The notes under the pieces are model-generated. The model was not told where the DNA came from and ran no database searches. It worked only from the letters and a program-made list of their open reading frames with translations. A program made the translations under genes and the position numbers. Below, in pieces: positions 49,856-58,659 of a stretch of 64,000 nucleotides of DNA. The number at the start of each line of letters is the position of its first letter. Within the stretch, counting starts at the first letter, position 1. Source of the DNA: Microbacterium aerolatum (GTDB lineage Bacteria > Actinomycetota > Actinomycetes > Actinomycetales > Microbacteriaceae); NCBI RefSeq assembly GCF_007988825.1, contig NZ_BJUW01000003.1, positions 186,001 to 250,000 of the forward strand. The letters run 5' to 3'.

Positions 49856-50297
49856 GAGCGAAACACTGCGCGAGTTGCGTGAGCGAGCTGGACTAAGCCA
49901 ATCGCAGCTCGCGCTGCGCAGCGGTGTCGCGCAGCCCAACATCGCCGCTTATGAGTCCGGGCGACGCAATCCGTCGGCGGCAATGGTCGGCAGGTTGCAG
50001 TCGGCCATGCGCCCTTTGCCTCACGAGGCGCTCGATCAGCATCGGGACGAGCTCAAGGAGCTCGCTGCGGACTACGGGCTGAGCAACGTGCGTGTGTTCG
50101 GCTCAGCCGGGCAGGGCACGGATACCGCGCAGAGCGACCTCGACATCCTTGTCACCCGGGCGCCGAACGTCGGATTGCTGACGATCGCCGAGTTCGCCTT
50201 CGCGGCCGAGCTGCTGCTCGGCGTTCCGGTCGACGTGGTCACAGACGGAGGGCTCCCCGCTGATCATCCGATCCTCCGGTCAGCGGTGGCCGCGTGA
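49854..50297 (+). CDS. HTH-fused MNT nucleotidyltransferase antitoxin
   Basis: The 147-residue protein joins an N-terminal XRE-type HTH (residues ~6-45, LREL, GLSQSQLALRSGVAQPNIAA) to a minimal nucleotidyltransferase domain with GSX10DXD: GSAGQGTDTAQSDLD (residues ~84-98). In type VII toxin-antitoxin pairs the MNT protein neutralises the HEPN toxin by adding nucleotides to its conserved Tyr. The fused HTH probably represses the operon through the palindrome over the start. Its stop overlaps the HEPN gene by 4 bases. The start is the ATG 6 bases after TATCAT; the mRNA would be leaderless. Confidence 0.85.
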   Translation: MSETLRELRERAGLSQSQLALRSGVAQPNIAAYESGRRNPSAAMVGRLQSAMRPLPHEALDQHRDELKELAADYGLSNVRVFGSAGQGTDTAQSDLDILVTRAPNVGLLTIAEFAFAAELLLGVPVDVVTDGGLPADHPILRSAVAA

Positions 50298-50644
50298 GCG
50301 ATCGGGACGAACGGTCGCTGCGTGAGATCGTGCGGTTGTGCGACGACGGCACGCGACTCGCCGCTCGAGGCCACGAGTGGTACGTGTCGGACGATCTCAA
50401 TACACCGGGGCTCGCGGCCGAATCGATCATCATCAAGATCGGTGAGAACGTCGCGCGGCTGAGCGATGACACGACCCTCGCGAACCCGCAGGTGCCCTGG
50501 TCGAGCATCAAGCGCATGCGCGATCGGCTTGCGCATCACTACGCTGCGACCGATTACGACGCGGTGTGGGCCACCATCAACGTCGATTTCCCCCGCGTGC
50601 GTGCAGCGGTCGCATCACTCCTCACCGACGTGACCGATGATTGA
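50294..50644 (+). CDS. HEPN (DUF86) domain ribonuclease toxin
   Basis: The 116-residue protein is a single HEPN helical domain with the Rx4HxY motif RDRLAHHY near residue 76, the active site of HEPN RNases and the Tyr modified by MNT partners. The rest is helical (SIIIKIGENVARL). It likely cleaves RNA or tRNA and stops growth when unmodified. Gene order antitoxin then toxin with a 4-base GTGA overlap fits HEPN/MNT modules. About 60 bases separate it from the next response-regulator gene. Confidence 0.85.
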   Translation: MSDRDERSLREIVRLCDDGTRLAARGHEWYVSDDLNTPGLAAESIIIKIGENVARLSDDTTLANPQVPWSSIKRMRDRLAHHYAATDYDAVWATINVDFPRVRAAVASLLTDVTDD

Positions 50645-50705
50645 CCGCCAAGCGTCCGATCCGGCATCGACAGGGCAACCAGGTGTCAGCGTGTCCGTAC
50701 TGCTC

Positions 50706-50711
50706 TAGGTT
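50706..50711 (+). promoter_or_regulatory. -10 hexamer of the third two-component operon, leaderless type
   Basis: TAGGTT ends 6 bases before ATG 50718. Confidence 0.5.
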
Positions 50712-50717
50712 TGAGCC

Positions 50718-51365
50718 ATGGTGGGCACATTCAGCGTCGCGATCGTCGACGACCATGCGCTGGTCGGCCTGGCGATAGGACCGCTCATCGACGCCGCGGC
50801 CGATCTCGAGTTCGTCGGCGCCGTCGCATCGGTCGCCGCGCTGCGGAGCGCCGACCTGCATCCGGATCTCGTGGTGCTCGACATCTCGCTCCGCGACGGG
50901 AGCACCCCCGCCGAGAACGTGGAGCGGCTCCGGGAACGTGAGGCGGCGGTGCTCTTCCTGACCTCGGGCGAGGACCGCTTCCTGGTTCGCGAGGCGCTTC
51001 GTACCGATGCGCTGGGTGTGGTGCGGAAGTCCGCGCCGCCGAAGGCGATCCTGTCGGCGATCCAGCGAGCGGCGCGCGGGGAACTGCTCGTCGACACCGA
51101 ATGGGCCGTGACGGTGGACGGGGATCCCGACGTAGAGGGGGCCGCGCTCACAGCACGCGAGCGCAGCGTGCTCGCGCTGTACGCCTCCGGCATCGGAGCC
51201 AAGCAGGTGGCGACTCAGCTGGGGATCAGCGAGAACACGGTCAACGACCACCTCAAGCGGATCAAGCTGGTCTATCAGCGGCTCGGGCGTCCCGCGCCGA
51301 CGAAGGTCGAACTGTACCGACGGGGAGTCGAAGACGGATATCTCCCCGTCCCCGGTAGCCAATGA
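50718..51365 (+). CDS. NarL/LuxR family response regulator
   Basis: This 215-residue protein has a receiver with acidic residues 11-12, phosphoacceptor Asp55 in VVLDISLRDG, and a C-terminal LuxR HTH (LTARERSVLALYASGIGAKQ, then ISENTVNDHLKRIKLVYQRL). The receiver-HTH linker is short. It overlaps the kinase gene by 4 bases, the reverse order of the other two systems in the window. The ATG follows TAGGTT by 6 bases. Confidence 0.92.
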   Translation: MVGTFSVAIVDDHALVGLAIGPLIDAAADLEFVGAVASVAALRSADLHPDLVVLDISLRDGSTPAENVERLREREAAVLFLTSGEDRFLVREALRTDALGVVRKSAPPKAILSAIQRAARGELLVDTEWAVTVDGDPDVEGAALTARERSVLALYASGIGAKQVATQLGISENTVNDHLKRIKLVYQRLGRPAPTKVELYRRGVEDGYLPVPGSQ

Positions 51366-53551
51366 GCGCCGCTGCGGCTCTTCGAGCGGAAACCATCGAG
51401 GAGTCGCTTGCCGGACGTCACGAGCTGCTCGCTGCGCGGGTGCTGACCGCCGGCAACGGTGCTCTGGCCGCGGTCGCCGCTCTGGGCGTCGCCACCGTCG
51501 TCGTCCAGAGCGACCCCGCTGACCATCCGCCCGCGTTCCAGGCCGCGATCCTCGCGACCATCGGCATCCTGATCGCCGTCGGTCTGCTCGCGCAGTGGAG
51601 CGGGCGGCGCCTGATCGCGGTGATGAACGGCGTGGCGGCGTGCGCGTACCTCGCCGTGCTCCTGCTGGCCTGGCCGGTTCTCGCGCTCAGCGGAGGTTCG
51701 CCCAGCGGTCAGCTCTCGTGGTTGCTCACCGTAACCTCCCTGCCGGTGCTCGCGGCCGTCATCGCCTGGGGACCGGCGGGCGGATGGATCGTGCTCGGCG
51801 CGCTGGGAGTGTTCATCCCGCTGCTGCGCATCGCGATGGACGACCGCTCCGCCAATGCCATCACGAACAACGTGCAGTCCTTCGCCACCGCCGTCCTTCT
51901 CTGCGCGCTGGCGAGTGCGACGCTCGCCCGGGCGCAGCGGGCGGATACTGCGGCGGCGGTCGCGCGCGATGCCGCCGCCCGCGAGGCGGAGAGTGCCGCA
52001 CGTCGCGCGGTGGATGCACGGGCTCAGGCGCTCGTGCACGATGAGGTCCTCGCGACGCTCGCGTTCGCCGCCAGGGCGACGGCCGAGATGCGGCCGGCGC
52101 TGGCGGCGCAGGCCCATCGGGCACGCGAAGCGCTGAACGCGTTGACGGCTCCGTCGACAGAGGCGGTCGCCGTCGCCGCGCTCCGCGCGCGACTTCAAGA
52201 GCTCGCCCGCGACCACGGCGCGCAGTTCAGCGAGACCCTCGAACCCGAAGGGGCCGACAGCGCGGCCGAAGTCCCCGGCGATGTCGCAGAGGCGATGACC
52301 GGCGCCGTGCAGCAGGCGCTCGTCAACGTCCGCGCCCACGCGGCGGGGAACCAGGCGACCGTGATCTTCGGCCGGATCGGGGACGGCATCCGCGTCGAGG
52401 TGCACGACGACGGCCCGGGGTTCGATCAGGAAGCCGTGGCGCCCGGCCGGGTGGGCATCGCCGTGAGCATCGTGGCTCGACTGCGTGCGGTCGGCGGGCG
52501 CGCCGAGGTGCGCAGCGCTCCGGGCGACGGGGTCGTGGTCGACGCGTCATGGAGCCCGAGCATCCCTTCGCGACCGGTCACGGTGCGGGCGATCGGCCTC
52601 CTGCGGGATCGTGACATGCGTCTGACCGGCGCGCTGCTCGCAGCCGGCCCCCTCGTGCTCGCCCTCTACTCGTTGTTCTGGCTGCGGCAGCCCCTTCCCG
52701 CGGTCGCAGCGGGGGGCGCCCTCGCTGCGGCGTTCGTGATCGTGTCGTGGCGTGCCGACCGTGCCGGCACCGCGACCGTCGCCATCGCAGGGTCGCTCGC
52801 CCTCTCGGCCGTCGGCACGATGCTCGGGGGCGTCATTGTGCCGGACACCGCGGACGCCCCCACGTACGCGGGCATGTGGCCGTACGTCACGGCATCCGTC
52901 GTGCTCGGGATGCTGTGCCTGCGGGCGCGCCCCGCGACGGCACTGATGCTCTTGATCCCCGCGACCGCGCTGCTGGCGCTCGCCGTCGTTTCCGGTCCCT
53001 TCGACGAGGTGCGTGCCGCCGTCATGCGCGCGATCGTGGTCGTGCTGGCCGCCGCCGGCCTGGCGATCTCACTGCGAGTGCTGGATCGTCACGCCGAGCG
53101 CGACAGGGCGGCCGCGCTGCGAGCGAGCAGCGAACGCGCATGGCTCTCCGAGGTCACCACACGCGCAGCGGAGAAGGTCGCGCGGTGGGACGAGGTCTTC
53201 GGGTCGCTGCTCGCCCGCATCGGCGAGGGTACCGCGCTGACCGACGAGGAGATCCGCCGGTGTCTGGTCCACGAGGGGGAGTTGCGGGACGGGTATCGCG
53301 CAGGGCGCCTCGGGGCCGCCGCCGTGGTCGCCGCCGCCGCGAGGGCACGGGCACGGGGTGTCGACGTCGTGCTGATCGACGATGTCGCAGACCGCGAGAT
53401 CGACGACGAGCAGCTCGAGCGCCTGCGGGCGTGGCTCGTGGAGCAGCTCGACGAGGCGGTGGGAAGCTTCATCGCCAGGATTCTCCCGGTCGGTCGCGAC
53501 GCGCTGGCGACCGCCTCGTCGGAAGCGGCATCCACCCGTTTTGGTGGCTGA
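51362..53551 (+). CDS. Large histidine kinase with two membrane modules
   Basis: This 729-residue protein has an N-terminal membrane module (about five helices, residues 27-190), a cytoplasmic DHp-like helix with His226 in ALVHDEVLATL and an ATPase domain with a degraded N-box (ALVNVRAHA) and DDGPGF (349-354), then a second membrane module (about residues 420-560) and a C-terminal cytoplasmic domain of about 170 residues with no recognised fold. Most kinases of this class end at the ATPase domain, so this is an unusual architecture. It is encoded just after its response regulator. Confidence 0.82.
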   Translation: MSAAAALRAETIEESLAGRHELLAARVLTAGNGALAAVAALGVATVVVQSDPADHPPAFQAAILATIGILIAVGLLAQWSGRRLIAVMNGVAACAYLAVLLLAWPVLALSGGSPSGQLSWLLTVTSLPVLAAVIAWGPAGGWIVLGALGVFIPLLRIAMDDRSANAITNNVQSFATAVLLCALASATLARAQRADTAAAVARDAAAREAESAARRAVDARAQALVHDEVLATLAFAARATAEMRPALAAQAHRAREALNALTAPSTEAVAVAALRARLQELARDHGAQFSETLEPEGADSAAEVPGDVAEAMTGAVQQALVNVRAHAAGNQATVIFGRIGDGIRVEVHDDGPGFDQEAVAPGRVGIAVSIVARLRAVGGRAEVRSAPGDGVVVDASWSPSIPSRPVTVRAIGLLRDRDMRLTGALLAAGPLVLALYSLFWLRQPLPAVAAGGALAAAFVIVSWRADRAGTATVAIAGSLALSAVGTMLGGVIVPDTADAPTYAGMWPYVTASVVLGMLCLRARPATALMLLIPATALLALAVVSGPFDEVRAAVMRAIVVVLAAAGLAISLRVLDRHAERDRAAALRASSERAWLSEVTTRAAEKVARWDEVFGSLLARIGEGTALTDEEIRRCLVHEGELRDGYRAGRLGAAAVVAAAARARARGVDVVLIDDVADREIDDEQLERLRAWLVEQLDEAVGSFIARILPVGRDALATASSEAASTRFGG

Positions 53552-53676
53552 AAGACCTATTACCTCTAGCCGAACGTCGATATCGTTTGATCAACGATGA
53601 CGGGCCTACGCTGCTCCCGAATGGGGCACCCGGAACGGGGGGCCGGCATCGGAATGCTGGGGACGAGGCAGAGCCG

Positions 53677-54228
53677 GTGACCGAGCAGAGCAAGGAGCCG
53701 GATCAGTCGTCAACGACCGGAACGAAGCCGCGGTCGATGGGGGTGGCACTCGGGCACGGCGTGGGTGCGGGCATACTGGGGATGCTCGTGCTCACCGCCG
53801 TGCTGGTGGCGGGCGTCCCGCTGATGACCGGCGCGACCGCGTACACGATCGCGGACCGTTCGATGGCCCCGGCGCTTGCGGCTGGAGCGCTCATCGTGAC
53901 GCAGCCTGTCGACGTCGAGAACATCGAGACCGGCGATGTCATCACCTATCACCCGGCGGTCGGCGACCCGGCGATCGTCACGCATCGTGTGGTGGGCTCC
54001 GCGGGCGACCTTCTGATCACGAAGGGCGACGCGAGCGCCCAGCCCGACCCCGAACCCGTGGGTGAGGAGCAGGTCCTCGGGCGGCTCTGGTACAGCGTGC
54101 CCATGCTGGGCTGGGTCAACGCGGCGGTGACGGGACCGTGGCGCGTCGCCGCGCTGGCTGCGGTCGTGATCGCCGTGTGCGGATACGCGGCGTGGATCCT
54201 GGTGTCGCGGTCCCGGTCGAGACGCTGA
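53677..54228 (+). CDS. Signal peptidase I, SipW/S26B type
   Basis: The 183-residue protein has an N-terminal helix (GILGMLVLTAVLVAGVPLMT) followed by the catalytic Ser62 in RSMAPAL and His103 in VTHRVVG, the Ser-His pair of SipW/ER-type signal peptidases that replaces the usual Ser-Lys. A C-terminal helix (VAALAAVVIAVCGYAAWILV) anchors the end. It removes signal peptides from exported substrates, in Bacillus TasA-like fibre proteins; no TasA gene is next to it. GTG at 53677 has GAGGC upstream and is a tentative choice. Confidence 0.8.
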   Translation: MTEQSKEPDQSSTTGTKPRSMGVALGHGVGAGILGMLVLTAVLVAGVPLMTGATAYTIADRSMAPALAAGALIVTQPVDVENIETGDVITYHPAVGDPAIVTHRVVGSAGDLLITKGDASAQPDPEPVGEEQVLGRLWYSVPMLGWVNAAVTGPWRVAALAAVVIAVCGYAAWILVSRSRSRR

Positions 54229-54241
54229 CGCCGACGATGAC

Positions 54242-55546
54242 TCAGGCGGTCGAGGCCTGCTCGCCGGCGCCTTCGGCAGCGGGTCGGATGCCGTAGATCG
54301 TCTCGAGCGCTGCGACGAAGTCAGCGCCGCGGCCGTCTGCGGCCAGCTCGTGCGCGCGCGTCGTCGGCGTGTGCGTGAGAACACCGGCGAGGTGGCGCAT
54401 CGCCTGCTCGACGCGGCCGTCCTCGTCGCCGCGGGCACGGGCGCGATCGATCTCGGCCTCCATCAGAGCAAAGATGTGCGACCGGAATGCGACGACGGCG
54501 GGCGTGACGCTCTGCCGGTCGCCGACCACGTTGAACGTGTCGGCGGCGTCGCGCACGACGGTGCGGGCGGCGTCGGTCGCCTGCAGCTCCTCCAGCGGCG
54601 CGTGCAGGCGGATCGTCTCCAGGTCCAACAGCGCGACGCCCTCGAGCTGGGCGACGGCGGGGTCCACGTTGCGCGGCATCCCGAGGTCGATGACCAGCTG
54701 CGAAGCGGTCGCGCCGATCGGGCAGCCGACGGCGACGGGACCGGTCGGGGCCTGCAGGTGCTCGGGCCCGAGGACAGGCTCTTCGGCGGCGTTCGTGCAG
54801 GTGATCAGCAGGCTCGACCGCGAAGCGATGCGGGCGTAATCGTCATCGGCCACGGCGGTGAGGCCGTGCTTCTTGGCGAAGAACTCTGCGCGGCCGGACG
54901 GCGAGTAGACCGAGATGTCGGTGGCGCCGCGCTCGCGGAGCGTGGCGAGGGTGACGGCGGCGTAGGCGCCGGTGCCGACCAGCAGCACACTCTCGGCGGA
55001 CCAGTCGGCGATCCGGCTGTCGGCCAGCTCGAGCGACAGCCGCACCAGCGAGCGGCCGGCGCGGCCGAGGGCTGTGACGTTCTTGACCTTGCGCTGCGCC
55101 TGGCTGGCGCGCTGGAACAGGCGCTCGAGTTCGGGGGAGGTGGTGCCCTCCTTGCGTGCCGACGTCAGTGCGCGGCGCACCTGGCCGGCGATCTCACCCT
55201 CACCGGGGACGACGGATTCCAGTCCTGACGCGACCGAGAACAGGTGCTCGGCGACCCGGCGACCCGAGTGCACGTCGTACGCGCCGTCGAGGTCGGCCGA
55301 GGGGATGCCGGTCGATTCCTCGATCGCCTCGAGCACCGCTTCGACGCCGACCGCGCCTGCGGCCGTCACCGGTTCGTCGACCTCGATGTAGGCCTCGAAG
55401 CGATTGCACGTGGAGAGCACGACGGCCCCCTGCACGCACGAGGCCAGGCGAAGGAGGTTCGGCGCGACGTCGTCAGGGGTGCGGCTCAATCGTTCGAGCA
55501 TGTCGAAGGAGGCGGTCTTGTGACTCGCCGTCACACACAGCAGCAC
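54242..55546 (-). CDS. hemA: Glutamyl-tRNA reductase
   Basis: The 434-residue enzyme has the catalytic STCNRFE (Cys47), LESVVPGEGEIAGQVR and an NADPH-binding LLVGTGAYAAVTLATLRERG domain, with a C-terminal dimerisation helix. It reduces Glu-tRNA to glutamate semialdehyde, the first committed heme step. GTG at 55546 follows TAGAAT by 6 bases, so the mRNA is probably leaderless. It is divergent from hemE and feeds hemL further right. Confidence 0.94.
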   Translation of the reverse strand: MLLCVTASHKTASFDMLERLSRTPDDVAPNLLRLASCVQGAVVLSTCNRFEAYIEVDEPVTAAGAVGVEAVLEAIEESTGIPSADLDGAYDVHSGRRVAEHLFSVASGLESVVPGEGEIAGQVRRALTSARKEGTTSPELERLFQRASQAQRKVKNVTALGRAGRSLVRLSLELADSRIADWSAESVLLVGTGAYAAVTLATLRERGATDISVYSPSGRAEFFAKKHGLTAVADDDYARIASRSSLLITCTNAAEEPVLGPEHLQAPTGPVAVGCPIGATASQLVIDLGMPRNVDPAVAQLEGVALLDLETIRLHAPLEELQATDAARTVVRDAADTFNVVGDRQSVTPAVVAFRSHIFALMEAEIDRARARGDEDGRVEQAMRHLAGVLTHTPTTRAHELAADGRGADFVAALETIYGIRPAAEGAGEQASTA

Positions 55547-55552
55547 AGAGCC

Positions 55553-55558
55553 ATTCTA
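55553..55558 (-). promoter_or_regulatory. -10 hexamer of hemA, leaderless type
   Basis: TAGAAT on the minus strand ends 6 bases before the hemA GTG; it is the best -10 match of the set. Confidence 0.6.
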
Positions 55559-55644
55559 CGCCGCTTCGCCGAGAGACAGCTCCACGCGGTGCGGCACAGG
55601 ACGCTGACAGGCGGTTCATGAGCCCAGGATGGGAGGATGGGAGC

Positions 55645-56664
55645 ATGCCTTCCTCGAATGCCCCACTGCTTCGCGCACTCGCCGGAGACCGACCGGAGCG
55701 GACCCCGGTGTGGTTCATGCGTCAGGCCGGCCGCTCGCTCCCCGAGTACCGCGAGCTGCGCGTCGGCACCCGGATGCTGGATGCCTGCCTGACCCCCGAC
55801 CTCGCAGCCGAGATCACGCTGCAGCCGGTGCGCCGGCACGGGGTCGACGCGGCGGTGTTCTTCAGTGACATCGTGATCCCGTTGCGCCTGGCAGGCGTCG
55901 ACGTGGTCATCGAGCCGGGTCGGGGCCCCGTGTTCGCCGAGCCCGTCCACACCCGCGCAGACGTCGATCGCATCACGGCCATCGACCCGGAGGACCTCGA
56001 CACCACTGCCATCGCCGAGGCGGTGCGCATCGTCACCGATGAGCTGGGCGACACTCCTCTCATCGGCTTCGCCGGCGCCCCGTTCACGCTCGCCGCATAC
56101 CTCGTCGAGGGTGGGCCTTCCAAGGAGCACCTGCGCGCTCGGGCCATGATGCACACCGACCCCGAGGCGTGGAATCGTCTGGCCGGCTGGCTGTCGCGCG
56201 TCTCGCGCCGCTTCCTCGAGGCCCAGCGCGACGCGGGCGCAGCGACCGTGCAGCTGTTCGACTCCTGGGCGGGTTCGCTGAACCCGGCCGACTACCGTGC
56301 GCACGTCGCCCCGCACTCCAGGGCTGCGGTTACCGACATCGGCGTGCCCGTCATCCACTTCGGCGTCGGCACCGGACCCTTCCTCGCCGACATGCGCCTG
56401 GACGGTGCGGCATCCGCCGTCGGTGTCGACTGGCGTCAGCCGCTCGACGAGGCCGCGCGCATCCTCGGCCCCGACGTCACGGTCCAGGGCAACATCGACC
56501 CGGCCATGCTGTCCGCGCCGTGGGAGGTGCTCGAGGCGCACGTCCGCGACGTCCTCGAGCGCGGCCGCGCCGCGCGAGCGCACATCCTCAATCTCGGCCA
56601 CGGCGTGCCGCCGGAGACCGACCCCGATCAGCTCACCCGCATCGTCGAGCTCGCGCACTCATGA
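55645..56664 (+). CDS. hemE: Uroporphyrinogen decarboxylase
   Basis: This 339-residue enzyme has the signatures TPVWFMRQAGRSLPEYRE near the N-terminus and AAVFFSDIVIPL, IGFAGAPFTLAAYLVEGG, FDSWAGSL and HILNLGHGVPPETDP. It decarboxylates uroporphyrinogen III to coproporphyrinogen III. ATG at 55645 has GGGAGGATGGGAG upstream; the much longer in-frame reading upstream belongs to the non-coding strand of hemA. It overlaps cgoX by 4 bases. Confidence 0.95.
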   Translation: MPSSNAPLLRALAGDRPERTPVWFMRQAGRSLPEYRELRVGTRMLDACLTPDLAAEITLQPVRRHGVDAAVFFSDIVIPLRLAGVDVVIEPGRGPVFAEPVHTRADVDRITAIDPEDLDTTAIAEAVRIVTDELGDTPLIGFAGAPFTLAAYLVEGGPSKEHLRARAMMHTDPEAWNRLAGWLSRVSRRFLEAQRDAGAATVQLFDSWAGSLNPADYRAHVAPHSRAAVTDIGVPVIHFGVGTGPFLADMRLDGAASAVGVDWRQPLDEAARILGPDVTVQGNIDPAMLSAPWEVLEAHVRDVLERGRAARAHILNLGHGVPPETDPDQLTRIVELAHS

Positions 56665-58154
56665 GCGAGGACGGCACGGCAGACCTCGCCGCCCGCGCGG
56701 CGCACCGTCACGTCGTCGTGGTCGGCGGCGGGATGGCCGGGCTCGTCGCCGCCCGGGAATGCGCGAAGGTCGGCATGAACGTCACGGTCCTCGAGGCCGC
56801 GGGCGAGCTCGGCGGCGCGATCCGCCGGGCCGCACTCGACGGCGTGACCGTGGATGCCGGTGCCGAGAGCTACGCGACGCGCGGCGGGCACGTCCGAAAG
56901 CTCCTCGACGAACTCGGACTCACCGACCGCATCGTCACCCCGAATCCCGCCGGAGCCTGGCTGGTCGGCGCCCCGGACCTGGATGCCGCGCCGCTGCCCA
57001 AGGGCGGGATCCTCGGCATCCCCGCCAACCCGTTCGCCGACGACGTCCGCCGCATCGTCGGCTGGCGCGGCGCGTGGCGCGCGTACGTGGATCGCCTCCG
57101 CCCGCCGCTCACGATCGGCCAGGAACGCAGCCTCGGCACGCTCGTCTCGAAGCGGATGGGTCAGAAGGTGCGCGACCTGCTGGTGGCCCCGGTCACCGCC
57201 GGTGTCTACTCGGCGGACCCTGACGACGTCGACACCGAGATCGCAGCGCCCGGTCTCAACGAGGCTCTCACCCGCGCCGGCTCGCTCTCCGGCGGTGTCG
57301 CACAGCTGCTGGCCGATCGCGCCGACCGTGCGAAGAAGGCGCCAGGATCCGCGGTCGAGGCGATCGCCGGCGGCATGAGCATTCTGGTGGATGCGCTCGC
57401 CGCGGATCTCGAGGAGCTCGGCGCTGTCGTCCGCACCGGAGCGGCCGTCGACGCCATCGCGCGCGACGGCGACGGCTGGACCGTGAGCTTCCCGATCGGT
57501 GCCGAGGGCGAAGACCCGACGGTCGAGACTCTGGCGGCGGATGCGGTGATCGTCGCCACCGCCGAGCCCAGCGCCCGCGCCCTCCTCGCCGGCCACGTCA
57601 CTGGCCTCGGCGCCGAGGGTGAGGCCCCGCAGATCGAGATCGTGAGCCTGCTGCTCGACGCTCCGGCGCTGGATGCCGCCCCGCGCGGCACCGGCGTGCT
57701 CACGGTGCCGGGCAGTCACACGGCCAAGGCGCTCACCCACGCGACCGCCAAGTGGGAGTGGCTCCGTGCGGCCGCAGGCGATCGCCACGTCGTGCGGGTT
57801 TCGTTCGGCGCGCAGGGCGAACCGGCGGCCACGGCCGCGCTCGACGACGATGCTGCCGCCCGGCTCGCACTGTCAGAGGCGGAGGCGCTCCTCGGCCTCA
57901 CGCTGCCTGAGTCCGCACTGGTGGCCTCGCACCGCGCACGGTTCACGCAGTCGCAGCCCTCCTCGCTGATCGGAGCGGCCGACCGCCGCCGGGACGTGCG
58001 CGCCGCCGTGCAGAAGGCCGACGGCCTCGGCGTCGCCGGCGCGTGGCTGTCGGGTACGGGGCTCGCGCAGGTCGTCCCGGACGCGAAGGCCGAGGCGGAC
58101 CGGGTTCGCCGGGCGCTTCTTTGGGGTGATGACGGCCCGCTGTCAACCCCCTGA
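56661..58154 (+). CDS. cgoX: Coproporphyrinogen III oxidase (coproporphyrin-forming), HemY type
   Basis: The 497-residue FAD protein has VVVVGGGMAGLVAARECAKV at the N-terminus, GAESYATRGG and the C-terminal VAGAWLSGTGLAQVV of HemY-like oxidases. In Gram-positive bacteria this enzyme oxidises coproporphyrinogen III to coproporphyrin III, the step before ferrochelatase and ChdC. Translationally coupled to hemE. Downstream the heme order is interrupted by three small genes. Confidence 0.92.
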   Translation: MSEDGTADLAARAAHRHVVVVGGGMAGLVAARECAKVGMNVTVLEAAGELGGAIRRAALDGVTVDAGAESYATRGGHVRKLLDELGLTDRIVTPNPAGAWLVGAPDLDAAPLPKGGILGIPANPFADDVRRIVGWRGAWRAYVDRLRPPLTIGQERSLGTLVSKRMGQKVRDLLVAPVTAGVYSADPDDVDTEIAAPGLNEALTRAGSLSGGVAQLLADRADRAKKAPGSAVEAIAGGMSILVDALAADLEELGAVVRTGAAVDAIARDGDGWTVSFPIGAEGEDPTVETLAADAVIVATAEPSARALLAGHVTGLGAEGEAPQIEIVSLLLDAPALDAAPRGTGVLTVPGSHTAKALTHATAKWEWLRAAAGDRHVVRVSFGAQGEPAATAALDDDAAARLALSEAEALLGLTLPESALVASHRARFTQSQPSSLIGAADRRRDVRAAVQKADGLGVAGAWLSGTGLAQVVPDAKAEADRVRRALLWGDDGPLSTP

Positions 58155-58184
58155 CCGGTAGATGCCGATTTCGGCATACGGCGT

Positions 58185-58190
58185 TACGCT
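58185..58190 (+). promoter_or_regulatory. -10 hexamer of the ytxH-like operon
   Basis: TACGCT lies 60 bases before the ytxH-like ATG, which also has GAGGAG upstream, so this unit has an ordinary leader rather than a leaderless start. Confidence 0.45.
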
Positions 58191-58250
58191 GGAGCCCTGG
58201 CCGAGGGCATCCACGCCAGCGGCTCGACCGGAACAACGTGAGGAGACCCC

Positions 58251-58658
58251 ATGAAGGGGAAGATCGGACTCGTCGTCGGACTCGGCGTCGGTTACGTACT
58301 CGGAACACGCGCCGGACGCGAGCGCTACGAGCAGATCAAGACGCAGTGGCTGAAGGTCTGGAACAAGGAACCCGTCCAGAAGCAGGTCGAGAAGGCCAAG
58401 GCCTTCGTCGGCGCGAAGGCATCCGAGGTGCCCGGCGCAATCTGGAACGGCGTCGTCAAGGTCGCCAAGGCCGCCGGCGACGGAAGCACCCCCGGTGAGA
58501 AGCTGGACTCGGCGATCGCAACGGGCAAGAAGGCCGTCGATCACGTCGAGGACGCGCTGGAGGACGCCGTCGATGCGGCCAAGAAGTCTTCGTCGACCAA
58601 GAAGAGCAGTTCCTCGTCCTCAACCGGCGCGAAGAACACCACGACGAACGGGAAGTGA
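58251..58658 (+). CDS. YtxH-like protein
   Basis: The 135-residue protein has an N-terminal hydrophobic helix with the YtxH signature GLGVGYVLGTRAGRERYEQI, a helical middle (KAKAFVGAKASEVPGAIWNG) and a Ser/Thr/Lys-rich tail. YtxH proteins are small stress-linked envelope proteins of unknown mechanism. It begins 97 bases after cgoX with its own promoter and ribosome site and leads a trio of small genes inserted in the heme cluster. Confidence 0.8.
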   Translation: MKGKIGLVVGLGVGYVLGTRAGRERYEQIKTQWLKVWNKEPVQKQVEKAKAFVGAKASEVPGAIWNGVVKVAKAAGDGSTPGEKLDSAIATGKKAVDHVEDALEDAVDAAKKSSSTKKSSSSSSTGAKNTTTNGK

Positions 58659-58659
58659 C

